Of a stretch of DNA of 64,000 nt, positions 10,075 to 17,357 are shown piece after piece. Source of the DNA: Candidatus Woesearchaeota archaeon (lineage in GTDB: Archaea > Nanobdellota > Nanobdellia > Woesearchaeales > UBA525); assembly GCA_028818155.1 (NCBI GenBank), contig JAPPOH010000003.1:25389-89388 (forward strand), read 5' to 3'. The notes beneath the pieces are model-generated. The model was not told the DNA's origin. It searched no databases and saw only the letters and a program-made list of their open reading frames with translations. The stretch's first letter is position 1; each line of letters starts with the position of its first letter. The position numbers were made by a program, and so were the translations under genes.

Positions 10075-10809
10075 GTGAAGACTATCTGGAGTTGTATGCG
10101 CTTCCTTTTCATCCTCTTGGTCGTTCTCCTTGTGAGTTGTGGTGAGAAAGAATACGTGAACGAGCCCCCTGTGGAGAAAGAGCTTGGGGCATCCGCTGTG
10201 CCAAGTAAAAAGTCGTTTAGCGTGGATTTTGAGAGTTGTGATCCTGCAAAAGAAGCGAGAAACTGGGAAACGTTTCCTGATGAGGCTGTACTTGTTGAAG
10301 ACCTTGTGCGAAGTGGGAATTGTGCGCTAGAGCTTACCGGCAAACTCACACATAATAATAAAGATCCTGAGGGAACGAACGTATACGTTGCGTATAGCGT
10401 GTTTGTTCCGGCCGCGTATGATGGCGGTATTCTCGGTTCATGGGAGCCTGCGCCGAGAGAGGCGTATGTGGAACGTGGTGGGGAGACGGCACCAGTCATT
10501 ACTGCTGTACTTGCAGGAGAGCGTATTCAATTTCTCTACATGCAGCAAGAGATTGTGAGCGTTCCGTTCGCACGTGAGGAATGGCACGACCTTGTTTTCC
10601 ATATCAAATGGTCTTCTACTCCGAAGGGGTTCGTGCAGGTCTGGGTCGACGGTGAGTCTGTCGTGCAAGCGACGGGGAAGAATATGTACCTTTTTGAAGG
10701 GAATGCGGTACTGAACGAATTCTCGCTGCATCAAGGTGTGGTTGTTGATGATATCCGCATGAGTGGTTCGTACGAAGAAGCTACGCTGCAGACCTTTGCT
10801 CAGCGGTAG
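10075..10809 (+). CDS. Lipoprotein with polysaccharide-lyase-like beta-jelly-roll
   Basis: 244 residues from GTG (an internal ATG at 10096 also gives a good signal peptide). N-terminal hydrophobic stretch MRFLFILLVVLLVSC ends in a lipobox Cys, so the mature protein is probably lipid-anchored outside the membrane. The body is beta-rich: KSFSVDFESCDPAKEARNW, YVAYSVFVPAAYDGG, REEWHDLVFHIKW, VQVWVDGESVV. This order resembles the concanavalin-like fold of polysaccharide lyase domains (W-h-D-h-v-f-h-v-k-W and W-v-D-G strands). I cannot identify catalytic residues, so it may only bind glycans. It starts 3 bp after the subunit D stop but is functionally unrelated. Moderately sure of fold, unsure of role. 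Confidence 0.7.
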   Translation: MKTIWSCMRFLFILLVVLLVSCGEKEYVNEPPVEKELGASAVPSKKSFSVDFESCDPAKEARNWETFPDEAVLVEDLVRSGNCALELTGKLTHNNKDPEGTNVYVAYSVFVPAAYDGGILGSWEPAPREAYVERGGETAPVITAVLAGERIQFLYMQQEIVSVPFAREEWHDLVFHIKWSSTPKGFVQVWVDGESVVQATGKNMYLFEGNAVLNEFSLHQGVVVDDIRMSGSYEEATLQTFAQR

Positions 10810-11101
10810 GCTGTCGCATATATGCTTCTTCCATAGCGAGTGCTTCGTGGAGGAGGAGTGCTTTGTACCCTGTTTTGGTAGGAAGTGCGAACATGATGCA
10901 TTCGTACCATTCAAGTCCATTCCCGAAGTCCTGCGGGTACTGTTCACGTCTGTAGAGCTGGGCAGTACCGTGCTTTGTCATTATGAATGTTCGCGAATGA
11001 CCTTCTATTCCTTGGTCATATTCTGCCTGTGCTTGTTGCTCAGGAGTGAGGGTACGTTCAAGGTCTGATACGTGTTGCTCAGAAATAGGGGTACCTTTCA
11101 C
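10781..11101 (-). CDS. Hypothetical protein, 106 aa
   Basis: Not recognised. Starts at GTG 11101; the frame stays open a further 96 nt upstream without an ATG, GTG or TTG codon, so the real start could be an atypical codon. Polar composition, acidic N-terminal half (ISEQHVSDLERTLTPEQQAQAEYDQG) and a GLEWYECIMFALPTKTGYKALLLHEALAMEEAY segment that looks like a genuine folded core. No signal peptide or membrane segment. The 3' end overlaps the lipoprotein gene tail-to-tail by 29 bp. It is judged coding from its protein-like composition only. Confidence 0.5.
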   Translation of the reverse strand: MKGTPISEQHVSDLERTLTPEQQAQAEYDQGIEGHSRTFIMTKHGTAQLYRREQYPQDFGNGLEWYECIMFALPTKTGYKALLLHEALAMEEAYMRQPTAEQRSAA

Positions 11102-11242
11102 GTCTGGTACAATTTGTAAATGATCCCTTGTAGGGGGAAGAGAATATGTTCCTTGAGGTCCTTGTAGCGGCTGTGACGTTTTCGTGCGCCTCTGTTGTTA
11201 CTGTGATGCTCTTACGGTCGTTTCTCTATTTAAAACTTGGTG

Positions 11243-11542
11243 TCAGTGTGAGAAACACTGGTAGAGCTGATAGCAGCCAATTGCGATTTTGTCACCGTGT
11301 GATGTCATGTACCCGAGTGAGAACCCAATGAGTTGTCGTACGTCGCTGCTTTCATGATGTGTGCATACTCCCGCGATACCGAGAATGCCGCTCAATCCTC
11401 CTATAAGCTGCGTATACTCGTGTACCTGTTCTGGAAGAAATCGTGCAGCAGCACCTGTCACTGCTCCTACAACAAGCGGCAAACCTGTACCTCCTTCATC
11501 AGAAGGAGCGTCATCGGTGATTGTATCCAGCGTGTGTTCCAC
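11243..11542 (-). CDS. Hypothetical Gly-rich protein, 99 aa
   Basis: Not recognised. Two weakly hydrophobic Gly/Ala-rich helices are visible (LPLVVGAVTGAAARFLP and LIGGLSGILGIAGVCTHH), followed by RQLIGFSLGYMTSHGDKIAIG; it could be a small membrane-associated protein. The GTG at 11542 is the first standard start, but upstream in-frame codons encode a plausible basic N-terminus (IRRERRAKLKKIIS), so translation might begin at an ATT near 11602. An A/T box just upstream (AATATTTTAG) could serve this gene and, on the other strand, the epimerase. Confidence 0.5.
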   Translation of the reverse strand: MEHTLDTITDDAPSDEGGTGLPLVVGAVTGAAARFLPEQVHEYTQLIGGLSGILGIAGVCTHHESSDVRQLIGFSLGYMTSHGDKIAIGCYQLYQCFSH

Positions 11543-11664
11543 ACTGTTCTCATTAGAAATGATCTTTTTAAGTTTTGCTCGCCGCTCTCGTCGAATGAAT
11601 GGTGTGACACTGCAGACGTTCGCAAAGAGCTAAAATATTTAAAGCGGTTTGAAACTCCTAAAGA

Positions 11665-12699
11665 ATGAATATTCTAGTGACAGGCGGCGCAGGATACATT
11701 GGTTCTTTGCTCACTGTACGACTTGTGCAGGAAGGGCATGACGTCACTGTGCTTGATAATCTCCAGTATCAAAATCCGTTCAGCAGAATGAATATGATGC
11801 TCGATGGATCATCTGTCGCTGATGCGCTACTTGCGGATCCTACACCAGAAGAGCCGAAATCGTTTCAGTTCGTGGAAGAGGATGTTCGTAATAGAGCTGT
11901 TCTATCTCAAGTCATTCAGCGAGGAAGTATTGAGCGAATCGTTCATTTTGGTGAGATTGTTGGCGAGGCATGCAAAGAACGTCCTCAAGAAGCGGAAAGT
12001 ATCAACCAAGATGGAACAAGAGCTGTTGCAGATCTTGCAAAGCAACGTGACATTCCTTTGATTTGGAATTCTTCCTCGAGTGTCTACGGTTTCAGAGAGG
12101 GGGATGAGCTCCTTGATGAGTCAGCATCTATTCCTGCAACAAACGATCCGTACTGTGTACACAAACTCGCTGGGGAAGCGTACATGAGTGAGAATGATAT
12201 CGCGTGCACCATTGTTCGTCCAGCAACTGTTGGCGGACTTTCGCCACGAATGCGTATAGAATTGATGCCAAATCACTTTGCGTACATGATTTTTACCTGT
12301 GGTGGCATAGAGCTTGCACAACCAGATCATTATCGCAATGTGATTGATGTAAATGATGTTGTTGATGCATACGTTGCACTGCTCGATCAACCTCCGCTTT
12401 CTGGCACCTACAATCTTGGACATCATAATGCAACGAAGCGAACATTCGTTGATCGTATCGCTAATCTGAATGGTGATGCTACTGTCATTCCTGGTGAAGA
12501 AGGTGGTCATATTAGAAGCCTGTGTATCGATTCGACTCTTCTTGAGCAAGCAACGGGATATCGTCCGACAAGGACAATTGAGGATACTGTACGTCCATTT
12601 CAAGAGATCCTACGTGAAAGACCAGAAGTGCTGACAACCCCCGGGTCAAAGAACATTTCTGACACTCGTTGGAAAGAAATTACTGCGTTCGCGAAGTAG
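11665..12699 (+). CDS. NAD-dependent epimerase/dehydratase (extended SDR)
   Basis: 344 residues. Starts with the Rossmann motif MNILVTGGAGYIGSLL, followed by VLDNLQYQNPF, a catalytic SSSSVYG strand and the YCVHK (YxxxK) active site, with C-terminal substrate-binding features DVVDAYVALLDQPPLSGTYN. This is the UDP-glucose 4-epimerase / dTDP-glucose dehydratase superfamily; the substrate cannot be told from sequence. Cytosolic. An A/T-rich stretch (TAAAATATTTAAAG, 11631-11644) lies 24-30 bp upstream of the ATG. Converges with the FTR1 gene with a 20-bp tail overlap. Confidence 0.88.
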   Translation: MNILVTGGAGYIGSLLTVRLVQEGHDVTVLDNLQYQNPFSRMNMMLDGSSVADALLADPTPEEPKSFQFVEEDVRNRAVLSQVIQRGSIERIVHFGEIVGEACKERPQEAESINQDGTRAVADLAKQRDIPLIWNSSSSVYGFREGDELLDESASIPATNDPYCVHKLAGEAYMSENDIACTIVRPATVGGLSPRMRIELMPNHFAYMIFTCGGIELAQPDHYRNVIDVNDVVDAYVALLDQPPLSGTYNLGHHNATKRTFVDRIANLNGDATVIPGEEGGHIRSLCIDSTLLEQATGYRPTRTIEDTVRPFQEILRERPEVLTTPGSKNISDTRWKEITAFAK

Positions 12700-13495
12700 C
12701 GTTTCTCGTCGACGTGTACCACCAGCCGCCAACGCTCAGCAAGTAGAGCCAGTAGCAGATCACTTCTAAGAGGCTCGGATTGCCGTTATAGCCGAATAAT
12801 CCTTTTAGGAAGCTGCCGACGATCCCTTTCTCGTTCAAGATTGGGTTGATGTCGTAGAGTGGGTAGATAAATGGCGTGAGGACGCCCGCCTCCTCGAGTT
12901 CATGGACGCCGTGTGCTGTTAATCCGGCTGCAAAGAGGATGAGCAAAATACTACTGAACGTAAAAATTTTCTTTAGGTTCATTTTTCGTGCGGAGTGGAA
13001 GAAGAGATAGCCAACACCGATTGCAACAGTGATTCCTAACAATCCGCCGACAAAATTGATCCCAGACGCGTAGTTGATCGCGTTCATGAAAATCACTGTC
13101 TCCACGCCTTCTCTGATGATCGCGACGAATACTAAGAGGAAAATGCCAAGGTATGAGAACGATGGGTTTGCAACGTAGCCAGCAACTTTGCTCTCGATCT
13201 GAGCTGTGATGTGGCGTTGCTGCATCATCCACATGATCATTGTCGTTAATAATGCTGCGCCGACAAGCATCGTAATTCCTTCAAAGAGTGCTTCTGCCGT
13301 TCCTTCAAAGCCGCCCGCAATGACGGTGAAGCCGATTGCCGCGAAGATGCTGAAGAGAACACCTGCTGCGATCGCCCAGAAGACTGCACCTCGGTATTTG
13401 TTATTCTCAGTCTTGCCGAGGTACGCGAGAACGATCCCTACAACGAGGCTCGCCTCTAACGTTTCCCTGCTTGTGATGAGGAATGACTCAATCAT
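12680..13495 (-). CDS. FTR1-family high-affinity iron permease
   Basis: 271 residues with seven predicted membrane helices. The two REXXE iron-coordination motifs are present: RETLE at residues 10-14 in ESFLITSRETLEASLVVG, and REGVE in FVAIIREGVETVIFMNA. This is the FTR1/EfeU family of Fe permeases. It starts at ATG 13495 with an AAGGAG Shine-Dalgarno about 10 nt upstream. A TATA box shared with the divergent small exported protein and a palindrome (13539-13550) lie in its promoter, and a DtxR-like regulator is two genes away, so iron-responsive control is likely. No multicopper oxidase or EfeO/B partner is in the window. Confidence 0.9.
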   Translation of the reverse strand: MIESFLITSRETLEASLVVGIVLAYLGKTENNKYRGAVFWAIAAGVLFSIFAAIGFTVIAGGFEGTAEALFEGITMLVGAALLTTMIMWMMQQRHITAQIESKVAGYVANPSFSYLGIFLLVFVAIIREGVETVIFMNAINYASGINFVGGLLGITVAIGVGYLFFHSARKMNLKKIFTFSSILLILFAAGLTAHGVHELEEAGVLTPFIYPLYDINPILNEKGIVGSFLKGLFGYNGNPSLLEVICYWLYLLSVGGWWYTSTRNATSRTQ

Positions 13496-13538
13496 CGTCG
13501 TGGTTTCTCCTTAACTTATGTGAAGAAGGTTTACCCTC

Positions 13539-13550
13539 CCAAACGTTTGG
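13539..13550. promoter_or_regulatory. Palindromic candidate operator at the FTR1 promoter
   Basis: CCAAACGTTTGG is a perfect 12-bp palindrome located where transcription of the permease gene should begin (about 25 bp from the shared TATA box). A repressor bound here would block FTR1 initiation. It is not a close match to bacterial DtxR boxes, so the cognate protein is a guess. Confidence 0.4.
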
Positions 13551-13559
13551 CTCGCCGAA

Positions 13560-13570
13560 CTTATATATAA
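13560..13570. promoter_or_regulatory. Bidirectional TATA box between FTR1 and small exported protein
   Basis: The symmetric TTATATATAA can bind TBP in either orientation. It sits about 28 bp before the ATG at 13594 on the plus strand and roughly 70 bp before the FTR1 start on the minus strand. Confidence 0.5.
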
Positions 13571-13593
13571 AGCTTATGGAGAAAAAGCGTACT

Positions 13594-13989
13594 ATGTGGT
13601 TATGCACGTTCTTGGTCATATGGGTGTTCGAATGCGCGTATTCTCGTCGTCAGCCTTATAAAGTAAAATCTTCGTCGAGAGAAGCTATGCATACTGTTAT
13701 GGAAAGAGAGGGGCGGGCGAGCATAGATGCAGCGATATCTGCAGTTCCTGAAAATAACTATCCTGTTCTAGTTGTAGCAAGGAGCAATAGTGGACATTAC
13801 TCAGCTCGTGGATTCACACACCCAGACAAAGGAACTGTAACTTACTTAGAGAACAATGTTGGTGGAAGAAATGGGTTTTTTGTTGCTTGTTTCACTATCG
13901 GCAATCAGCTCGGAATGTGCAATCTCAGAGCAAGTGATTTTTCGGCGATCCAACCTGGCAAAGTGGCCACATACAGACACGAAATGTAA
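13594..13989 (+). CDS. Small exported protein of the iron locus
   Basis: 131 residues from ATG 13594, the start that fits a leaderless mRNA from the TATA box at 13560-13570; ATG 13576 in the same frame adds MEKKRT. The N-terminus MWLCTFLVIWVFECAYS is a signal peptide with a possible lipid-attachment Cys. The mature part has no family I recognise: HTVMEREGRASIDAAISAV, VLVVARSNSGHYSARGF, and two Cys (FVACFTIGNQLGMCN). It lies between the iron permease (divergent, shared promoter) and the DtxR-like regulator (convergent, 1-bp gap), which suggests a link to metal uptake. That is inference from context. Confidence 0.65.
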   Translation: MWLCTFLVIWVFECAYSRRQPYKVKSSSREAMHTVMEREGRASIDAAISAVPENNYPVLVVARSNSGHYSARGFTHPDKGTVTYLENNVGGRNGFFVACFTIGNQLGMCNLRASDFSAIQPGKVATYRHEM

Positions 13990-13990
13990 C

Positions 13991-14392
13991 TTATTTCTTA
14001 TGGAGAAACCGCTCTAATTTCTCTATTGCTGTGTCTGAGAACGCGTGTTCGAGGTTGCACGCATCATCGTGAACAGCAGGCCCTTTCATCTTGAGCGTTT
14101 TCTCGAGAAATTGTCTGACAATATGGTATTTTCTGAGGATTAAGTTTGCTTTTTTCCTGCCTTTTGGCGTTAATTTAATGCTGCGAAAGGACTCGTACTC
14201 GATGAATTTTTCCTCTGCAAGTTTTTTGAGCATTTCAGAAACACTGCCTTTGGTAACTCCTAAACAATGGACTAAATCGACTGGCTTAACAGGGCCATCC
14301 TTTCCTAATTGCAAGATTGCTTTCAGGTACATCTCTTTCGCTAATCTGAGTCGCTGATCAGCGTGCAAGTCTAAATGAAAATCATCGTGCAT
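13991..14392 (-). CDS. DtxR/MntR-family metal-dependent transcription regulator
   Basis: 133 residues from ATG 14392 (ATG 14425 would add eleven residues but lies too near the promoter). An N-terminal winged helix (AKEMYLKAILQLGKDGPVKPVDLV, then GVTKGSVSEMLKKLAEE) is followed by the typical DtxR dimerisation helix RKYHIVRQFLEKTL and the metal-binding pattern DDACNLEHAFSDTAIEKLERFL. The SH3-like third domain is absent, as in MntR. It is likely the iron or manganese sensor for the neighbouring FTR1 permease. It may also control itself: its promoter shares an A/T box with the divergent Pro-rich gene. Confidence 0.9.
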   Translation of the reverse strand: MHDDFHLDLHADQRLRLAKEMYLKAILQLGKDGPVKPVDLVHCLGVTKGSVSEMLKKLAEEKFIEYESFRSIKLTPKGRKKANLILRKYHIVRQFLEKTLKMKGPAVHDDACNLEHAFSDTAIEKLERFLHKK

Positions 14393-14458
14393 GGCAAAAG
14401 TGAATGCGTGTGCTCTTTTAAGCATTAGGTTTATTAATTTGGAACAGTTCACAGTAGC

Positions 14459-14665
14459 ATGCCTGAAGTACCTGTTCCAACGATACCAATCACTCCCGGT
14501 AAGGATCGTCCATCTCTTGAAGAGATAACTGAAGAAAAACCGAAAAAACCGCCAAGTGAAATGCCTGAGGATTTTGAGTTTCCTGAGGGCATCATTCCAC
14601 CAGACACTCCGCCCTCGGGCCCTGGCATACATGCATCATATCTCAGAGTAACCACTTATAAGTGA
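14459..14665 (+). CDS. Small proline-rich acidic protein, 68 aa
   Basis: Not recognised. Very Pro/Glu-rich (PEVPVPTIPITPGKD, EEKPKKPPSEMPEDFEF), probably unstructured, no signal peptide. The ATG lies 25 bp downstream of TTTATTAAT (14430-14438), consistent with leaderless transcription, divergent from the DtxR-like gene. Low complexity makes coding status uncertain. Confidence 0.45.
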   Translation: MPEVPVPTIPITPGKDRPSLEEITEEKPKKPPSEMPEDFEFPEGIIPPDTPPSGPGIHASYLRVTTYK

Positions 14666-14678
14666 CTACAACAGTAAG

Positions 14679-14688
14679 TTTTATATAT
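14679..14688 (+). promoter_or_regulatory. TATA box of the tRNA-His / his operon leader
   Basis: TTTTATATAT, centred 27 bp before the ATG of a 19-codon reading frame at 14711. No comparable box is visible 25-35 bp before tRNA-His, so this is the likely promoter of the leader, tRNA and his genes together. Confidence 0.5.
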
Positions 14689-14710
14689 GAGAAGCTCCTT
14701 TACACATTTT

Positions 14711-14770
14711 ATGGTACGCATGACCGACGAGGATCAAAGCGCACAGCGCGCTGGTCGTTTTCATCAATAG
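14711..14770 (+). CDS. Possible leaderless leader peptide (19 aa) of the his operon
   Basis: A short frame M-V-R-M-T-D-E-D-Q-S-A-Q-R-A-G-R-F-H-Q-stop begins exactly where transcription from the TATA box at 14679-14688 should start. It ends 55 nt before tRNA-His and contains one His near its end. It may be coincidence; bacterial-type His attenuation would use a run of His codons, which is absent. Confidence 0.25.
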   Translation: MVRMTDEDQSAQRAGRFHQ

Positions 14771-14825
14771 TCAGCGTACTGCCATTTCTCAACCTGATAC
14801 GAACGTTCCTAGTTTGAATTCTCAT

Positions 14826-14897
14826 GACGGTAGTAGTTCAGTGGCAGAACTCGGGCCTGTGGCGCCCGCGGCAGGGGTTCGATTCCCCTCTACCGTC
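14826..14897 (+). tRNA. tRNA-His (GTG)
   Basis: Folds as a cloverleaf: G-1, acceptor ACGGTAG pairing with CTACCGT, D stem GTTC/GAAC, anticodon stem CGGGC/GCCCG with loop CTGTGGC (anticodon GTG), T arm AGGGG-TTCGATT-CCCCT. The extra 5' G opposite C73 is the histidine identity element. No intron; CCA is not encoded. The 3' end lies 7 nt before the hisG start. Confidence 0.96.
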
Positions 14898-14904
14898 CTT
14901 TCAG

Positions 14905-15504
14905 GTGGTTGTATTCATTGTTGCGCCAAAGAATTCTGGACTCAAGAACTACAAAAACATCGCGCTCACATATCTGAGTGATGTTGAAAATATCCTTGAA
15001 GTGCGTGGCGAAGACGTTCCTTTCTGGGTGGAAAAAACACTCGAAAAAGGCAAGAAAGCGCTCGGCTTAACAGGAGAGGACCTCTTCAAAGAATATATCC
15101 TTGAACAACGCTCAGACCTGCGAATTATCAAGCGGATTGCATGGAACGATGCGAAAACACTCTACGGGAAGCCTGCGCTCTGTCTTATTGGGCCGGAAGA
15201 TAAGCGCCTGGACATCCTCCCAAAGCAACTCACGATCGGCATCCCGAAAAAATACAAGAAAATAGCGAAAAAATACCTGAATTTTCTCGAACGAAAAGGG
15301 TTCTCGTTCAGAAAAATGTACTTGGGAGGGAGTGTTGAAGCAACCTGTCTCCATGGCATTACAGATTTGGTAATTGATATTGTGTATAGTGGACGGACAA
15401 TGAAAGAAAATGGTCTAACAGTCTATGAAAAAATCATGACAAGTGATTTTGTGATTATTGGGGGTAAAAATGATACGAATCTACAAACAAAACGAAATGA
15501 GTAA
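14905..15504 (+). CDS. hisG: ATP phosphoribosyltransferase, short form (HisG)
   Basis: 199 residues from GTG 14905; the frame is open upstream through tRNA-His but that is not coding, and no later start fits. VFIVAPKNSGL stands for the PKGRL region, EDVPFWVEKTLEKGKKALGLTGEDL matches the D.P..V..G....G.TG.D signature, and YLGGSVEATCLHGITDLVIDIVYSGRTMKENGL is the PRPP-binding HisG motif. It catalyses the first step of histidine synthesis. Short-form HisG in bacteria needs HisZ; none is seen here. Its sequence is divergent. It heads the operon 7 nt after tRNA-His, and its 3' end overlaps hisD by 35 bp. Confidence 0.87.
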   Translation: MVVFIVAPKNSGLKNYKNIALTYLSDVENILEVRGEDVPFWVEKTLEKGKKALGLTGEDLFKEYILEQRSDLRIIKRIAWNDAKTLYGKPALCLIGPEDKRLDILPKQLTIGIPKKYKKIAKKYLNFLERKGFSFRKMYLGGSVEATCLHGITDLVIDIVYSGRTMKENGLTVYEKIMTSDFVIIGGKNDTNLQTKRNE

Positions 15505-16759
15505 GGAAGAAAATAAGCGAATTATGCAACGCGCACAAGCAGATATCGCTGCTGTGAAAGAAAAAGTTGCTGGAATCATCAACGATGTGCGAACAAATGG
15601 CGACGCTGCACTCGTCAAATACACAAAGATGTGGGATACAGAAGATTTCACAGCAGAGAAACTTCGCGTCACGAAAGAAGACATAGAAAGAACGTACGAA
15701 AATGTTGCGCCAAACGTACTTGAACAGATCAAAGCGCAAATTGCGCTCGCGAAAAAATTTCACGAAGCACAGCGAGTGAACATCACCGATTGGGAAGCTG
15801 AAACTGCGCCAGGTATTCTTGTCGGTGAGAAGTGGACACCGATAGAGGCTGTTGGCCTCTACATTCCAGGAGGGAAGAATCCGTTTCCCACCGTGCAGCA
15901 AATCCTCGCTTTACCTGCGAAAATTGCCGGTTGTCCGAGAATCGTTGCAAGTGTCTCACCTGGCAGCAGGATAGACGAGGTACTTGTAGCTGCAGCGGAG
16001 TGTGGTGTTGACGAGATCTATCGCGTTGGGGGTGCGCAGGCGATTGCAGCGATGGCATATGGAACAGAAACCATACAACCTGTGAACTTAATTGCTGGGC
16101 CTGGAAATCCGTTTGTAACTGCCGCGAAAGTGCTCTGTCAAGAGAAAGTCGCGATCGACATGCCTGCTGGCCCGAGTGAAGCAATCATGCTCGCTGACGA
16201 GTATGCTGATCCGCGCTATTGCGCGGCAGATATTCTTGCGCGAGCAGAACACGGACCGGATTCTGCAGGCGTTCTTGTCACAGACTCAGACCCACTCGCA
16301 GAGCAAGTGCAGGCAGAAGTGGAGAAGCAGTTTCGTGCACTCTCGCGACAAGAGTACGTTCGAGAGGCACTCGGAAGATACTCTGCGATTATCGTCACAG
16401 AGACGTGGGATGATGCTCTGAGCTATGTGAATGCGTATGCGCCAGAACACGTGGAGCTACTCGTACAAAATCCAAGGGAAACACTCGATCAGATCGTGAA
16501 TGCTGGCTCTGTGTTCCTAGGACCGACAAACCCTGTCGCAACAGGAGATTATGCATCTGGTGTGAACCACATCTTGCCAACGGGAGGCTGGGCAAAAATG
16601 ACCTCACCTGTAGGCGTGTGGACGTTCATGAAGCGCGTCCAGTACTCAGAAGTCAGCGAGGAAGGACTACGATCATTGCAGCCTATCGTTGACACAATAG
16701 CAGATGTGGAAGGATTGGATGCACACAGAAAGAGTGTCGATATACGATTGGAGGACTAA
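15470..16759 (+). CDS. hisD: Histidinol dehydrogenase
   Basis: 429 residues from ATG 15470 (MIRIYKQNEMSK). Contains IEAVGLYIPGGKNPFPTVQQ, the NAD site region YRVGGAQAIAAMAYGTETI, GPGNPFV, DMPAGPSEAIMLAD, the Zn/catalytic segment RAEHGPDSAGVLVTDS, and SGVNHILPTGGWAKM. It oxidises L-histidinol to histidine in two NAD-dependent steps, the last of the pathway. Full length for the family. Overlaps hisG by 35 bp and precedes hisB by 1 bp. Confidence 0.97.
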   Translation: MIRIYKQNEMSKEENKRIMQRAQADIAAVKEKVAGIINDVRTNGDAALVKYTKMWDTEDFTAEKLRVTKEDIERTYENVAPNVLEQIKAQIALAKKFHEAQRVNITDWEAETAPGILVGEKWTPIEAVGLYIPGGKNPFPTVQQILALPAKIAGCPRIVASVSPGSRIDEVLVAAAECGVDEIYRVGGAQAIAAMAYGTETIQPVNLIAGPGNPFVTAAKVLCQEKVAIDMPAGPSEAIMLADEYADPRYCAADILARAEHGPDSAGVLVTDSDPLAEQVQAEVEKQFRALSRQEYVREALGRYSAIIVTETWDDALSYVNAYAPEHVELLVQNPRETLDQIVNAGSVFLGPTNPVATGDYASGVNHILPTGGWAKMTSPVGVWTFMKRVQYSEVSEEGLRSLQPIVDTIADVEGLDAHRKSVDIRLED

Positions 16760-16760
16760 C

Positions 16761-17357
16761 ATGGAAACGAAACGAGAAACACGAGAATCGATTGTGCAGG
16801 TAACGATAGAACAAGGCAAACGAAGAGCGTTCAAGCTCAACACAGGGCTTGACTTCTTCAACCACATGATAGAAACGATCGCGTGGCGAGCGTGCATGAA
16901 CATTGATGTGATGTACAAGAACACGCAATTCAGGCTGACGCACGTGATAACGGAAGATGTCGGCATTGTGATGGGGAAAACGTTCAGGAAACTGTTAAAG
17001 AAGAAGATGAAGACTGGTGTGAATGGCAGCGGCTCCAGTGTTGGCATCATCGACGAAGCAATGGCAGTCGTTGCTGTGAGCTTTGAAGGCAGATGTGGTG
17101 CGTACTTGTCACTTGATTGCCTGGGAGCGCAACGAGAACGTGTGGAAGATATGTTGTCTGATGATCTTCGTGAGTTCTTTTGTGGCTTTGCACAAGGAGC
17201 GGGTGCGACAGTGAGCATCAAAACACTTTCTGGAGAGAACCCACACCACACGTGGGAAGCGATCTTCCGTGGTTTCGGTGAAGCGCTCAAAGAATGCTTT
17301 ACAGCAAATGCATGGCGGAAAGGAACGACAGCAGGAGTCAAGGGGACGCTCGAATGA
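16761..17357 (+). CDS. hisB: Imidazoleglycerol-phosphate dehydratase
   Basis: 198 residues. Family landmarks: LDFFNHMIETIAWRA (usual GFLDHML), HVITEDVGIVMGKTF (usual HHTxEDVGI), SFEGRCGAYLSLD, and ENPHHTWEAIFRGFGEAL (usual NAHHxxEAxFKA). Dehydrates IGP to imidazole acetol phosphate. The first His of the HHxxED metal pair appears replaced by Thr (LTHVITED), which would alter one Mn ligand; otherwise the active site looks retained. No phosphatase domain is fused. The GGAGG at 16750-16754 before ATG 16761 serves as ribosome binding site. Ends overlapping hisH. Confidence 0.9.
   Translation: METKRETRESIVQVTIEQGKRRAFKLNTGLDFFNHMIETIAWRACMNIDVMYKNTQFRLTHVITEDVGIVMGKTFRKLLKKKMKTGVNGSGSSVGIIDEAMAVVAVSFEGRCGAYLSLDCLGAQRERVEDMLSDDLREFFCGFAQGAGATVSIKTLSGENPHHTWEAIFRGFGEALKECFTANAWRKGTTAGVKGTLE

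Noticed and set aside
14449..14655. 68-codon minus-strand frame opposite the Pro-rich protein.
   Set aside because: It is antisense to a gene with a better promoter and consists mainly of Gly/Ser mirror composition.
14824..14904. Reading frame of hisG extending back through tRNA-His.
   Set aside because: The stretch folds as a complete tRNA and the encoded peptide has no HisG similarity.
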